Under the pieces are notes generated by a model. The model did not search any database, had not been told where the DNA came from, and saw only the letters and a list, made by a program, of their open reading frames with translations. Of a stretch of 64,000 nt of DNA, positions 1 to 11,700 are shown in pieces. The translations under genes and the position numbers were made by a program. The first letter of the stretch is position 1, and each line of letters starts with the position of its first letter. Location: positions 16,194,794 through 16,258,793 of the forward strand of contig OY821763.1 of the NCBI GenBank assembly GCA_963682095.1. Direction: 5' to 3'. Source of the DNA: Potentilla sterilis. Taxonomy: Eukaryota; Streptophyta; Magnoliopsida; Rosales; Rosaceae.

Positions 1-132
1 ACCTTAAGATACCTTACTTCAATGAATCAAAACCGATATAGAAGAATTAAATTGGAATCGCAGATGCAAAGCTTCCAAGGCAAATCAGAATCGCAGAATG
101 AAGAATTTAACTAAGCAATTGCAGATCGGCGG

Positions 133-136
<4 letters not shown>

Positions 137-188
<52 letters not shown>
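137..188. repeat. (GA)n microsatellite
   Basis: An uninterrupted GA dinucleotide run of about 26 units lies here. It makes an artificial Glu-Arg reading frame on the plus strand. No gene is supported around it. Confidence 0.95.
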
Positions 189-195
<7 letters not shown>

Positions 196-540
196 CCAAG
201 CCCAGAGAGAAAGCAAGAGGGATCAGAGAGAAAGCAAGAGGGAAAACAAAATTCAACAGAACATGAAGTTTGTTAGAAAAAGAAGGGTAAAATCGTTAAT
301 CTGAAAACGAAAAACAGCCCTTTTTTTTAATTAGTGAAATAGAAATGGCCAATTTTGTGATAAACATATTAAAATGATGTTCTTTTTTATAAAGTGGAAA
401 ACTAGGAGTTTTTTTTTTCCTATTTTCAAAGTGAGATGGTCCTTTATTCTAATAACTTGTTGATTCTATACTTCAATTATTGAATTGGTTCCAAATTTAG
501 AACATGATTGTCATTAAGTGACAGGGATGCATCTGAAGAA

Positions 541-665
541 AACTTCAGATGATGCTCTTCGAGCTGTACGTAGCACAATTCCTCACTAGAATGGCCTATA
601 TATATATATATAACTTCAGATGATGCTCTTCGAGCTGTACGTAGCACAATTCCTCACTAGAATGG

Positions 666-708
<43 letters not shown>
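541..708. repeat. 71-bp tandem duplication ending in (TA)n
   Basis: A 71-bp unit starting AACTTCAGATGATGCTC occurs twice head to tail (541-611 and 612-682). Each copy ends in a TA run, and the second run expands to about 20 TA units (668-708). The copies look identical outside the TA tract, so the duplication is probably recent, perhaps through slippage or unequal exchange at the TA run. Confidence 0.9.
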
Positions 709-710
<2 letters not shown>

Positions 711-1502
711 AGGAGAAGCCCGAAATTAAATAACTAGAGGAGCTTCGGAAGCCCCAACTGGGATGGCCTTCGAGAATCCAACCATGCTCACTGGGTGACA
801 CTGCGGCTGTTGCAAAAGCATCATCAGATTCGACAAACTCATCGGATTCGATCAAATGGGATATAAGTTGGTCAGTTGCGTCAGTTTCATACCACAGCTT
901 TCCTTTATGGTCCATCAATTACTAGTAGTTCACTCCTCACATGCGCCTTCCTCTTGATCAAGAATTGATCGCAACCTGTTGGAGCACAAGCCTCGCATCG
1001 ACCCGGCCCTTCAGCTTGTTGCATTGCGAAACAACCTCCACCACCAAGCCTTCAGTTCAGTAAATTTGCACTCTTTAGCTATCGAGAAACCTACACATGG
1101 TCTGAAGGATGTTCCGACCAAATTCAACCTAATTGAAATGAAGTCAATATTTCGACCAAAAAAATAAGAAGAAATGGAGTCAATATTCAATATGTTTGTG
1201 TGTTTGTACATATAGCTGCACATGGCCTAGCTGTATCGTCTTACGTACGTACCGATCTCTCCATTATGTAACTACATTTTAAATGTAAATAGATACGCAG
1301 TACTATTTGCTAGTTGGTGCTTGTTTGAATACTTATGTTTTTTTTTTTATAGAGTTTTTATATTATTTCGAAGCTTCTTTTAGATACTATTGTAATCCGG
1401 GATTTAGGCTTCACGTCCCCCCGCTCCCCCCCCCTTCCCCGCCTTTTGTATTCGACAATTTCATTAATGAGGGCATGAGGGCAGCTGCACAAGCCTTTAT
1501 TT

Positions 1503-1539
<37 letters not shown>

Positions 1540-1824
1540 CCTGTCTACCTAGGATTGCCTTTTCTAAAATAAATTTTAAAAAAACTCATAAATCCATATT
1601 TAGAAGGAGATACTCATTCTCAAGTACGTTCCAAACAAAGTAATTAAGGAGGAACCACAAACTGCATTAATATATAGTTAAATCATTGACTTGAAAAGAG
1701 ATTGGGGGTAATATGAACTTATAATTTGCTGAGATCACACGATAAAATTATACGGGGACAACTACACTATATATGTTTACCTAATTGAACAAGTAATAAA
1801 GAATCGATCTAAATAAGAAGTATG
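709..1824. other. Intergenic stretch with no supported gene
   Basis: I see no convincing gene here. Open frames are short and lack family motifs. A (TA)n run lies at 1506-1534 and a C-rich patch near 1420-1440. A short minus-strand frame (about 700-918) looks more protein-like than its surroundings but is not recognisable. Confidence 0.6.
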
Positions 1825-1871
1825 TTTTTTTTTTTTTTTTTTTTTTGAATCAGAAGTCAAAAACTTTTATT
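1825..1871 (-). terminator. Poly(A) signal followed by genomic poly(A) tract
   Basis: On the minus strand an AATAAA hexamer (1866-1871) is followed 19 nt later by 22 consecutive A residues (1846 to 1825). A genomic A tract at the normal cleavage distance after the signal is what a reverse-transcribed mRNA leaves behind. It sits about 210 bp downstream of the stop codon of the small ORF at 2083-2586 and would be that transcript's 3' end. Confidence 0.65.
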
Positions 1872-2082
1872 CAGTAAGCAGTATCAAGATAACACACCCA
1901 TAAGGTCGACAATAAGAGCTATCTCTCATGACTCACCAACCTAAACAAACTAGGCTAATAGAGCAAACAATACACCCACATTTTCAACACGGTTTGAAGC
2001 ACAATTTTCAGTGTTGGAAATATTTAGAAGCAATAGTAAATGATAACAAACAAATACACCAGACACTGTGACCACATTGAAC

Positions 2083-2586
2083 TTAATCCAACTTAGCAGG
2101 AGAAGAAGAAACCTCCTCCCCCACTAGTTTGTCTGTCTCCATAAAAACTTGTTCAGGTTCTACCAGATCATAATGATCGCCGCTGACACAGCCATCAATT
2201 GTCCAAAACCGATCAAAATCACCAATTCCACACTGAGAAGGACTTGAACTAGCCCAAAAGAAGGCCTTTGTGCCTCTGTCATCATACATCGACGCCGCCT
2301 TCCACCCTGCGCCGTCGCCGATGTCGAGATTCATCACACAACCACAAAAGTCAAATTCACTAGGATCAGATTTGAAGCAACCTCTCACTGATAAGTCAAA
2401 TCTCATCCCCTCCATATCAAAGCCAACCTTCGTGGCATCAGTAGCAAAACAAGCGAACCCAACCTTCACCTTCTTGTAGACACCACCATGGGTACTCCAC
2501 CATGCATCGGATCCCAAATGATCATTGATGTGAGCCGTGAGGCTCACACAAATAATAAACCCTACAATCGTTAGTAGTATAGACAT
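2083..2586 (-). CDS. Small secreted-type protein of unknown family, possible retrocopy
   Basis: An intact frame of about 167 codons. I chose the Met at 2586 because it begins MSILLTIVGFIICVSLTAH, a typical hydrophobic signal peptide or anchor. The frame is open upstream to 2664, but a plausible splice acceptor (TTTCAG, minus strand, near 2620) lies in that extension, so an upstream exon is possible. The mature part has five or six Cys and many Trp, Phe and Asp residues (WWSTHGG, GYxxC-like segments, GDFDRFWTIDGC), which suggests a small extracellular disulfide-bonded domain. I do not recognise the family. Downstream are an AATAAA and a genomic poly(A) tract, which favour an mRNA-derived copy. 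Just upstream lies the end of a gypsy LTR in the same orientation, which may have supplied a promoter or displaced the original 5' end. Confidence 0.5.
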   Translation of the reverse strand: MSILLTIVGFIICVSLTAHINDHLGSDAWWSTHGGVYKKVKVGFACFATDATKVGFDMEGMRFDLSVRGCFKSDPSEFDFCGCVMNLDIGDGAGWKAASMYDDRGTKAFFWASSSPSQCGIGDFDRFWTIDGCVSGDHYDLVEPEQVFMETDKLVGEEVSSSPAKLD

Positions 2587-2692
2587 AAGTAGGGATCGTT
2601 CTAGGCCGGGGATTAAGGGTACCTGAAACATGAGATTGTTAGACAAATATATACATATATACATATCAAATCGTCACATATGGGGGAGATGA

Positions 2693-4810
2693 TGGCGTCG
2701 GCAGCAAGGCTGCCCTCTAACATCTAGGCACGAAAATAAATCCTAAATTAATATTTACAAGTTTGGTCGACATCTTTCACACAAAGCACTCAGCACTTAA
2801 CTCTTTAACACATAAGACTCACACAAAAGAAAGTAAGGAACAAGTATTTAGCATGCTTAAGACTAAAACAAGTTTCGATCACAACTAGAATGGAAACCCG
2901 ATCTTACCTAGTTGAAAGACTTTCTAATGTTTTAAGATCTAGCGATCCGCATAGTGACCCTAAAAGTTATGCTACCGTTATACAACTCGTAACATTGAAG
3001 CTCTAAAGTCTATTAATCGAAGACAAGGTAACAGGTAAGGTCGTCAATCTTCTTATTTAACATGCAAGTCCTAAGGTTAACTACTCTAGGTGAGCACAAC
3101 AAATCAAAGTGATCATACGTCTACTTAGTTCATTATAACTCAAGCAAATTAACCTAATACCTAGATCATGTTCAAAGACAACACTAAGTATCGATTATAA
3201 GCCCTCACCTTAGTTCTAACCGGTTTAAATCCTCAACATGCTTCTATATATACCACTGTCCTAATTATCTAAGTGTACAAATCTTACAAGTTTTTATATT
3301 ACAAATTAGCATGCAAAGACTCAAAGAAATCGTGACTTAAACCTAGACCGAAGCAACGAATCAAATATACTTTTAACATGCAATTTATAAAACCAAAATC
3401 CAAATCGGTTCATACATAGACATACAAACCAAAACCAAAAATACATAAGAGTTTCATAGACAAAACTATTCATAACTACATAAAAATTACAAAACCGAAA
3501 GAGGGGAGTGGATCACACTTTTGTAGACACCTTGATGACTTCGACTCGTGTTGATCCGGCGGAAGATGAAAGGAATGGCTGCTCGGCAGTGGGTATGTGT
3601 CGGCAGTAAAGTCCAAGTTTCGGCAGAAACTTGGGTGAGGTAAGGGTGATTTTCGGCTAGGGTTTTATGTAGGATCTTTGGGAAATTTGGTAGAGCTTTG
3701 GCTTTGTGTTTTGGCTTGAGATGTGATAAGTTTTTTTTCTGTGTAAAAGATGGCTATATATAGAGGAAAATTGCTAGGGTTGCCGGCCTAAAAAAGGAAT
3801 GGAAATTCCTTGTCCAAGTTGGTTAAGGTTTCCTTGTTGGATAAATATTGCATTCTTGGACTTCTTTTTCTGAATTTTCTTCATATCGTGGGCTGCATAT
3901 CTTCATATGGACTTCATATGTGGACTTGACAACTCCATTTGGTGAACTTTGATCCACGAAAAATACACAAACCCGCCAAGAACCAAGACCGGCAGCTTTG
4001 CTTGCCGATCGGCAACCATTCCTAGCTCCACTAGGAAAGCTTCTTTTCTTCATGTTTTCCTCCATTGCTTTGGCTCAATCTTCCTCTATCCTTCAATAAG
4101 CTTGGACAATCTTCATATATGCAATTGTACGCAAAAATGTCCATCGAAAATAGAAACAAAGGAAAAGAGGCAGAAACTTGGTGGAATCGGCTGGAATGAC
4201 ATTTCTCCGGTAAATCTGGCATAACTCTCTCCTCGGAGCTCCGATTGATGCGATTCAAAGTCTCAGATAAATTAGACACATAGAGCTTCTTCTATATAAA
4301 AGGGCTTGATCAAATTCCATGTGAAACATCGGGAATGAATTTTTGAAGTTGGGACACAGTCCCAGGAAAAATCCTGGAAGTCCCTTGATTCAGCAATTAC
4401 AGCTTCCTGTTCAGCACTTCCTTGATTCTGTTTGGAAACTTCATTTTCTTTCTTGCTCGAACTGCTGAATTGCAACCATCTTTTGGGTGACTTCCCGAAC
4501 TCCGATTGAGCTGTATTTTTGACACAAGACCCTTTAGCAAACCAATAATGTGCATACCAAATTTCATTAAATTTGGAAAAGGATAAGATAGTTTTCCACT
4601 CATCTCAGAATCACGAAAAAGACACATTTTGCACTATTTTCCAGATTTCTTAAACTTAGTCATTTTTCGGATTCTAAAGCACATATTTTCAAAACTCCAC
4701 CAAATTAACACTAAACTAAATTATGACTCTATCTTAGATAAATAAGGATTAAACAAAGCATAAACGAGGGCGTAAATATATTAATATCGTCGCACATTGT
4801 GCTCTTATCA
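2693..4810 (-). repeat. LTR of an Athila/Tat-like Ty3-gypsy element
   Basis: On the minus strand a purine-rich run (GTGTGGGGTAGT, just above 4810) is followed by TGATAAGAGCACAATG, the usual polypurine tract to LTR junction. The stretch contains a TATATATAG box near 3755-3765 on that strand and runs without coding potential to about 2693, where a CA end is plausible. The left boundary is a guess; no second LTR copy was found in the window, so it cannot be fixed by comparison. It ends about 100 bp upstream of the small ORF at 2083-2586. Confidence 0.5.
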
Positions 4811-6570
4811 ACTACCCCACACTTATCATTTGCTAGTCCCTTAGCAAACTAAATTAAACTAAGACTCAAAACTACTATTGCCCCTAACAATTTGTCTCAG
4901 GCTCGTATGTACACATAGCTTTCAAGTTAATGCATGAGAATGCTAAGCACGAAAATTCCAAGCTTCATGAACATGCAACATCAATAAAAACATATAAGAA
5001 CAACATATAAGCATGTAAACATGTATAGCTAATCCACTCGACCTCACAAGACATACTCTCTTCTTTTCTCTCGAAGCATGGTTATTCACACATTAGTATA
5101 TGCAAGTGAAAGATAATGAACTACGAAGAGTAACTTGCATATGTCATGAAACAAAAGCACTTTGTGAATAAATTTTGAAGGAAAAACCTCATATGATAAC
5201 TATATGCACGAGTGGACCAAAACCATATGCTTACTCTTGAGATAATCTTCACAAATCAAATTTAACCATCTTAAGAATCATGAAAAGATCAATAAAAGGG
5301 TTGTAATGGGGCTAGGCTAAGAGGTATTCGATATTTGGATAAGGAGGCTCAAAACGTCACCGTGGCCTTTGGTAAAGCTCAAATCTCCTCATGTCTTCTC
5401 ATCAAGGGTCGAATTGCTTCTTGTTGGACCCATACTTCATTCTTTTCTTCCCAAAAACATTACAACAAAATTTTTAAGACTCAAGCCATGCTAAATTTTC
5501 TTTTTTCATGCCGTGCCCTACATTTTTCTTTCTTGCTCTCGGTTTTTTTTTTTTTTTTGGTCCGAGCAAAAACTTTACTCTTTTCTTTACTAAGGCACGG
5601 CATATATATTTTTCATATACATTAATGGCTAAGTCTACCCCACACTTGTTCTTCTTCATCACTTCACGCGAAAACTCCTTCAAAAATCAAGCTTTACCAA
5701 AATTCTAATCAAGGGTAAAGACATCTATACTAAGCTCATGGAAAGTGTTTAAGGGTGATGAAAGAAAAGGCTAATCGTAGGCTCAAAGGGGTTTAACTAA
5801 GGTGTCCCACGACGGGCACAAATAGGCACATGCTTTATTTGACAATGGTGGTAAACCTAAAAAGATCTTTTCAATCACTTTCAAAATCAATGTATTTTAT
5901 GACTAAAAACGTTTTGAAAATCAACAACAGTGAGTTCTAGCAATTCTAGAGTCCATGAAGAGCTATTGCATATAGTCATCGAATAATCAAAGAATTATGA
6001 GGTTTCATGCTTCCTATATGTCTATCGATTTTGATCTTTTTATCACTCAAGAAGAAAGCAAGTTGGCTCTAAAGCTCACATAGGTTATTTGGAAACAAAC
6101 TAGCTAAAACATGCATGCTTAAATAATCAACAAGTCCTACATGCTTCTATCAATGCACATAATCCATGAAACTCACAATTTTAATTGTATGCACAACCAT
6201 CATCTATGTATGCAAAGAGGAGAAAAACATCATTGACATATTAGGGGCATCCTAAGACTTCAAACATATAATTTAAACACTCTATTTTTGTATTACAATT
6301 TTCTGAAATTTTCTTTTTTTTAAACTAAGCACACGAAAACATAAACGAAACATGTTATCCCACCCCACACTTAGAAAATTAAATTGTCCTCAATGTAAGC
6401 ACAAATCTATATCAACGAATTTCCTAAGTATGCAATAGTCTAACAAATTCCAACATATCATCACAAATCAAAGAAAAAGAGAAGGGTTAGAAATTTCAAA
6501 CTCTCGGTGATGGCTCCTTCACTTTTCTTCGATCGAATTTGGTTGCCTCCCAAGTAGCGCTTTAATTTTA
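4811..6570 (-). mobile_element. Noncoding 3' region of an Athila/Tat-like gypsy element
   Basis: The minus strand contains AGCGCTACTTGGGAGGCAAC (6540-6560), a string I associate with the region after pol in Athila/Tat-type elements, and two CCCCACACTT-type blocks (4823 and 6362) that recur in such noncoding tails. No gag, protease, reverse transcriptase or integrase remains. The stretch from there to the LTR at 4810 has only short frames. It is either a deletion derivative or a large retrotransposon derivative. The assignment rests on remembered family hallmarks rather than on paired LTRs. Confidence 0.45.
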
Positions 6571-6894
6571 TAGTCCGTAGCTTGTACTGTTCACCGTGTG
6601 TTTTGTGTGTTTGTTTATCCATTGCTGATGCTCGGCAGCTTATGGGCAGCAGCCCCTCTCGGCAGTAACGTTCTCGGCAGAAAAGCTTCTCTCGGCAGGC
6701 AGGTTTCTCTCGGCCCAATAATGCAAGCATAAATTCTTTGATGAACGAAATACCTAATGGAATGAAAAGTTGATGCTGCTGGCTGTTCGTGCATATGTGG
6801 CACGTTTCTTAACTCCAAGCGGTTTGAGAGATATGCTCCTGCAAAGTTAGAGAAAAAGCTGGAAACAAACTGTAAGTCAGGAAGGACCTTTACC
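6571..6894. other. Gene-free stretch with CTCGGCAG repeats
   Basis: At 6628-6715 the octamer CTCGGCAG or a close variant recurs at least five times. The same TCGGCAG motif appears around 3575-3625 in the LTR, linking this stretch to the same repeat family. Nothing coding is seen. Confidence 0.5.
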
Positions 6895-7165
6895 TCTTAA
6901 TGCCCAAATTTGGGTATGTTCGAGTAACCGAATGCAAAGGTGCTCTAAATTAAAGTTGTAGCAGACACACAGAGCTTTCCAAAGGTGTAAAGTTTGCCTC
7001 AATCCGATCAACAGAAGTACTCTTTGTTTTGCCTTTTATCGGACCTATCTGCACAGCTTCCTGCTTTGCTGGATTGACCTTGCTGTATTCAAACTGAAGC
7101 TGGGAACAGCATACTACTCCGAATCCACTTCTGTAAAATCCTAAAGAAAGTAGATTCATAGAACT
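6895..7165. repeat. Diverged direct repeat, copy 1
   Basis: About 270 bp that recurs at 8042-8310 in the same orientation. Shared blocks include GACACACAGAG, CTTATCGGACCTAT-like, GATTGACCTTGCTG and CTTCTGTAAAATCCTA. Identity is moderate by eye. Position and spacing (about 1.15 kb) suit an old terminal or subterminal repeat, but no TG...CA ends or target duplication could be fixed. Confidence 0.65.
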
Positions 7166-7330
7166 TTCTTTTCATATATCACATGCCTTCCCAGGTTTTG
7201 TAAGCTAAAAACGGCAGCCATCCAAAATAGAAGAACTGCACTGCTGGAACTCTGTTTGGGGTACAGTTTGGTGTTTCCTTCACTTTTTCTCTCCAATTTG
7301 ACCATGTTCCAAGGATTCTTCTTGAGTTGG

Positions 7331-7995
7331 TTCGCCTTCAATGGTGTGTCTTCCTTGACCGGCCGGACCAAGGCTTACACGAAATTGATAACACAAGGCA
7401 CCGAAACTGCTTTGCCTTCAATGGTGTGTCCTCCGTAACTTGGGTGCAGCAGTCTTTGGCAGGGGCAGGGGAGTGCCTTGGAGCGTAGGCAGCGTGCATG
7501 CATCTTGGCAGGGAATGCAAGCTGCAATGTATCGGCGGCAACTTTGCTTGGCAGCAGGGTTGCAAGTTCTTCAGGAGCAGGTTGCACGGCTGCATCCGCA
7601 ACTTTGTTGTCATGACGCGCATGCTGCGCATGTGTGTCGTTGCTCTCGGCAGCAGTATTGACAGCATGCAGGGGCACCAGCAAGATAGCAGCATATCGGC
7701 AGCATGCAGGACAAGCTGCAGCAAGGCAGCAGACATAGGCAGGCTGCAGCAGGAGCAGCAGCATCGAAGGCTGTAGCAGGGCAGCAGCATTGCAGCGTAT
7801 CGGATGGCGTATCCGTATTCGTATCGGATACGGACATCAGTAGCACAGGCGTATCGACATGCGTATCGGATACGGCTACTTAGTTGGATACGTGTCTGTT
7901 TTGTTCTTGGATACGGCTCTGCAGGACACGTGGATACGTCGGCAGTTTGTGTGTCATGCAGCGCAGCACTTGGCAGGAGCAGGGCGTTGGGGCTG
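7331..7995. repeat. CAG-rich low-complexity tract with CGTATCGGATACG palindromes
   Basis: From about 7440 to 7800 the plus strand is dominated by GCAGCA, GCAGG and TGCAGC words. From 7790 to 7940 short variants of CGTATCGGATACG repeat, a self-complementary string. The sentence TTGCCTTCAATGGTGTGTC occurs twice (about 7335 and 7414). Long frames on both strands here are low-complexity and Cys/Leu-rich, with no homology I can name, so I call no gene. Confidence 0.7.
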
Positions 7996-8041
7996 CAAGT
8001 TCGTCTCAGCAGAAGCTTTGGCAGATGATACACTTCCCCTT

Positions 8042-8310
8042 TAGGCTTGAATTTGGGTGTGTTCCACTATCCTAATGCAAACGTGTTATAAATCAATGTT
8101 GTAGTGGACACACAGAGATTTCCAACGGTATAAAATTTGCCCCAATCGGACCAGCAGAGGTACTCTTTGTTTGGCCTCTTATCGGACCTATTGATCTGCC
8201 CAGTTTTCTGTTTTTCCAGATTGACCTTGCTGCACTCAAATTCAAACTGGGAACAGCTCGTAGCTCCAAATTTACTTCTGTAAAATCCTACTGAAAATAG
8301 ACTTAGAGAT
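8042..8310. repeat. Diverged direct repeat, copy 2
   Basis: Second copy of the repeat at 6895-7165. It ends about 440 bp from the stop codon of the PIP5K gene, so it lies downstream of or just beyond that gene's 3' untranslated region. Confidence 0.65.
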
Positions 8311-8753
8311 CTTTCCAACGGTGCATGGCACAGTTTCCCTAGATACCTCATCTGCTGTACATTTTCATTCAAAGTTGAAATCCCAGATACCTCAAGTAGG
8401 AATTAACAAATTTTTATACACAAAAGAATCACATTCTAACTCAGGTCCACGCCTATTGGTTTTTCCATTTACAATTCCAAAAGGCTCAAGTAACTCTGGT
8501 TACAACCTTAATCTACTACTAGTATATATCATATATCTGTGACTATAAATTAGAGATTATGATACTGGGGAGAAATGCAACAAATATGCAAAATCATGTC
8601 CCCCTGGCAGCCTCTGTTTGATCTCAAATGGTCATATCACTGACCACATTGATGATAATGCTAGTAAGCATTGTCATTTCCACTAAAGACCCGACTATAC
8701 ATAGATGACTGCCTGCACCTGAAGTTAAAGTTTTGGGTCAGACTATACCGTCG
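8311..8753 (-). other. Likely 3' untranslated and flanking region of the PIP5K gene
   Basis: This stretch follows the PIP5K stop codon on the minus strand and contains no other gene. The exact poly(A) site cannot be fixed by eye. Confidence 0.5.
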
Positions 8754-11700
8754 TCATGTGTCTTCTACAAAAACTCTGAAGATGAAAGCACGAAAGCGTC
8801 TAGAGTACTGCTTTGGATCAACAGCAGAGATTGAAGTTGGATCATATTGGAATGACTTGTATGCATGCTCAAGCTTTTTGCTGATATCATAATCCTGTAG
8901 TATGTCAATGATACCAAAAAACAGGATAACATCATACAACTCTCCTGTTGGTTCTCCAACCAACTGTGCCTCACAATCAGATTTTCTCGCTGTCTTTTCC
9001 GCCCATGCTGGCATATTAATACCTAATCTAATAGAAGCCCACCTAAAATAATTCAATAAACTAATTAATCCATCAGGTATAAATTAAGGCCTCCTTCAAA
9101 AGAAAAAATGTTAAGCATAATGTATTCCTTTTTTACCTGTTCGGGTCAGAAAGAAGCCGATCCATTTCACCTTTAGAAACTCGAGTGGCTCCATCATGGT
9201 CAGGGTCACCATTTCCTGCAAGTATGGAGCACCAATCATTGGTTCAGAAATGTATCTCATTGAGTTTATGAGACGGATTAACAGTTGAGAAATGACTAGA
9301 AATAACCAATTGGAGTATGAAGTCCACTACGGTCTGGAGTTGCAAGGGGATCGTTGGGTGAAGCTTCTCGGAAGTGAAGACCAATCAAAAGACTGTAGTC
9401 CATTATTCTTTCTTGTTCAAGAAAGTCGCAATCTCTGTCCACTTGCCTGCATGAAGGTACATTTTAAGATAAAAATGGAGACCAAAACAAAATTTCCCAT
9501 AACAAATATTTAGTATTACATTAAGATATTCATAATATTATTTACATGCAAGTGTATCAGTAAAGAACACAGTTTCTTTTCACTATGGACACTCTTGGTG
9601 CAGAACGAAATACAAATCTTAAAATTACTACCATAATTTGTTCCTAAGATGAAAAAGAATAGTACTCAATTGAGTTTCTTTGCTAAACTGACAGAATCTA
9701 TAGGTACGAGTACATGTGAAAACCGGACATGAAATAAGAACTATTATTATGCCTTGTATGGTGGAAGAAATTCTGATTAGGACCCTAGTGTTTAACATTA
9801 TATAATGACCAGCTTAAACATTATATGTTATGAAACTTTTAACTTCCGGGTTCCAACATTAACCAAAGGTACTAAATTCTGATGAATGAATTTCTGTCGC
9901 TTCATTAATAACAAGGAGCTAACAGAAGGACAAAGTACAATACACACAACCATATTAGCTGAAAAACTACTTGGTTCTATTCGAATTCCACCTCCACTCA
10001 GTGTAATACTATGAGAAAAATGAGAGAGGTTCCGTAAGACGCATGATTTTTTTTTAGTTATGTGGTGATTCTCTGTAGCTATTCATACGGATGGTAACAT
10101 TTTATCATGTGAACTTCGAAATAATTTTGAGTTCATGCAATAGACCAATAGAATCATGGAGAAGATACCGAGAGCATAATTCCAGGCCCCAACCAGAAAG
10201 AAAATAGAGAGGAACAGACAGACAGACAGACAGACAAAGGAAACTAAAATATACCTGCAGAACTCTTGAAACCAAACCTTCTGTAACCTAAATATATAAT
10301 TAAGATCAAGATCTTTAAGAGTTGTTGTTGCATCAATTTGTGCTGCTGGTTTATCGGTTGTACGGCCAAGGGAAGAGCCTTTCAAATCAAACCTTCTATG
10401 AATGGAATACTCCGAGCAAAATAGATTTCCCATTATGACAAACCGCACCTGAAAAATTAAAAAGTTCACAAATCAGAAGAAGTTCAGAATTAAAATAAGT
10501 ATTCAGAGGGCTAGATGGTTACCTTCTTTTGGGTAGGCCCCGTTAATTTCACACAATGAAGACCAAAAAACTTTGTGACCAGAGTATTCTCAAAGGCTCG
10601 AACATGATTATAGTAAGCGGGAAGCATTCTCAGCAGAACCTGTATTGGTATTGGCCAGATAACATCAGCACATATTGAAAACAGAAAAAACAAGGATGAT
10701 ATCAGAACTCAGTCAGGTCTTAATTTGGGGGATGCCATGACAAAGTTTATAACATATTGAGCTATATGACAGGGCAAGATTAGATAGTACTGAAGAGACA
10801 ACTACATCTATAGACAACAACACATGCACACACACCGGCCAGCGGGCGCATATTAATAAGACAAAAGATATAAACCTTACTTTTACTTCTGCTTTCTTCA
10901 TGGTCTTTATCATGTAACGGTCATCATTGGTCAAGTAAAAGAAGCTTCCACTCTTTCCAGGGGATGAGAGTTCTCGAAGGGCGTCATTTCCACATAGTGA
11001 GATCATGTAATCTGCTGGATCTACCTTAAACAGTTTCCTTAGAGTCCTGAAGATATATAGGACGAATCAGTAACCCATTACGAGCAGAAGATGATAGTGT
11101 ACGAATGTAAAATTGTTCTTTCAGAATTTCATAAAAGAATGATATGTTTTCATACAAGAGAGACACTTAATTACCACTTAGCGAGACAAATTTTAACGAA
11201 AACAAAGAGAATATGAGTGAACTTCCAACATCTTCACTCAAAATAGATGGTAATTCAAGAATCGTATGAAACAGAACCCAGAACTACTTACAATTATAGT
11301 CTCAAAGCTACATACTACATTACTAAGTACCAGCTCCATTCTATTGATGACAGGTGCTAAGATGCGTAGCTACTGAAGGATAATATTTTGTAAAAGAAAT
11401 ACAGGCTTTACCTGAATACCACAGGGCAGTAATCCTTCCATTTGAAGTCACTCGACTGGTGAGGTGGAGTATACTTGGATCCGTCTGGGGGAAATTTCGT
11501 CCAAACTTTTTCCCTGGGATCAAATGCTGAAGTCTTCAGATCAAGGGATGTAGTTGGAGCTGGCCTTCCAACAGAATGCCTGTGCTATGGCACACAAAAC
11601 CAATCATGCATTGAAGAGTTCACTCATGGATATACAATTGTAACAATTCAAATAGGAAAGTATTTCACGTTCGTAGTGGAACCCTATTTCCCTCACAAGA

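Noticed and set aside
98..304. Plus-strand frame rich in Arg-Glu
   Set aside because: It is created by the GA microsatellite and has no domain or start context.
667..918. 83-codon minus frame with protein-like composition in its first 70 residues
   Set aside because: No recognised motif, and the C-terminal Tyr-Ile run is translated TA repeat. It could be an exon but cannot be supported.
7338..8033. 231-codon minus frame
   Set aside because: Low-complexity Cys/Leu/Pro text from a CAG-rich repeat with several long shadows in other frames.
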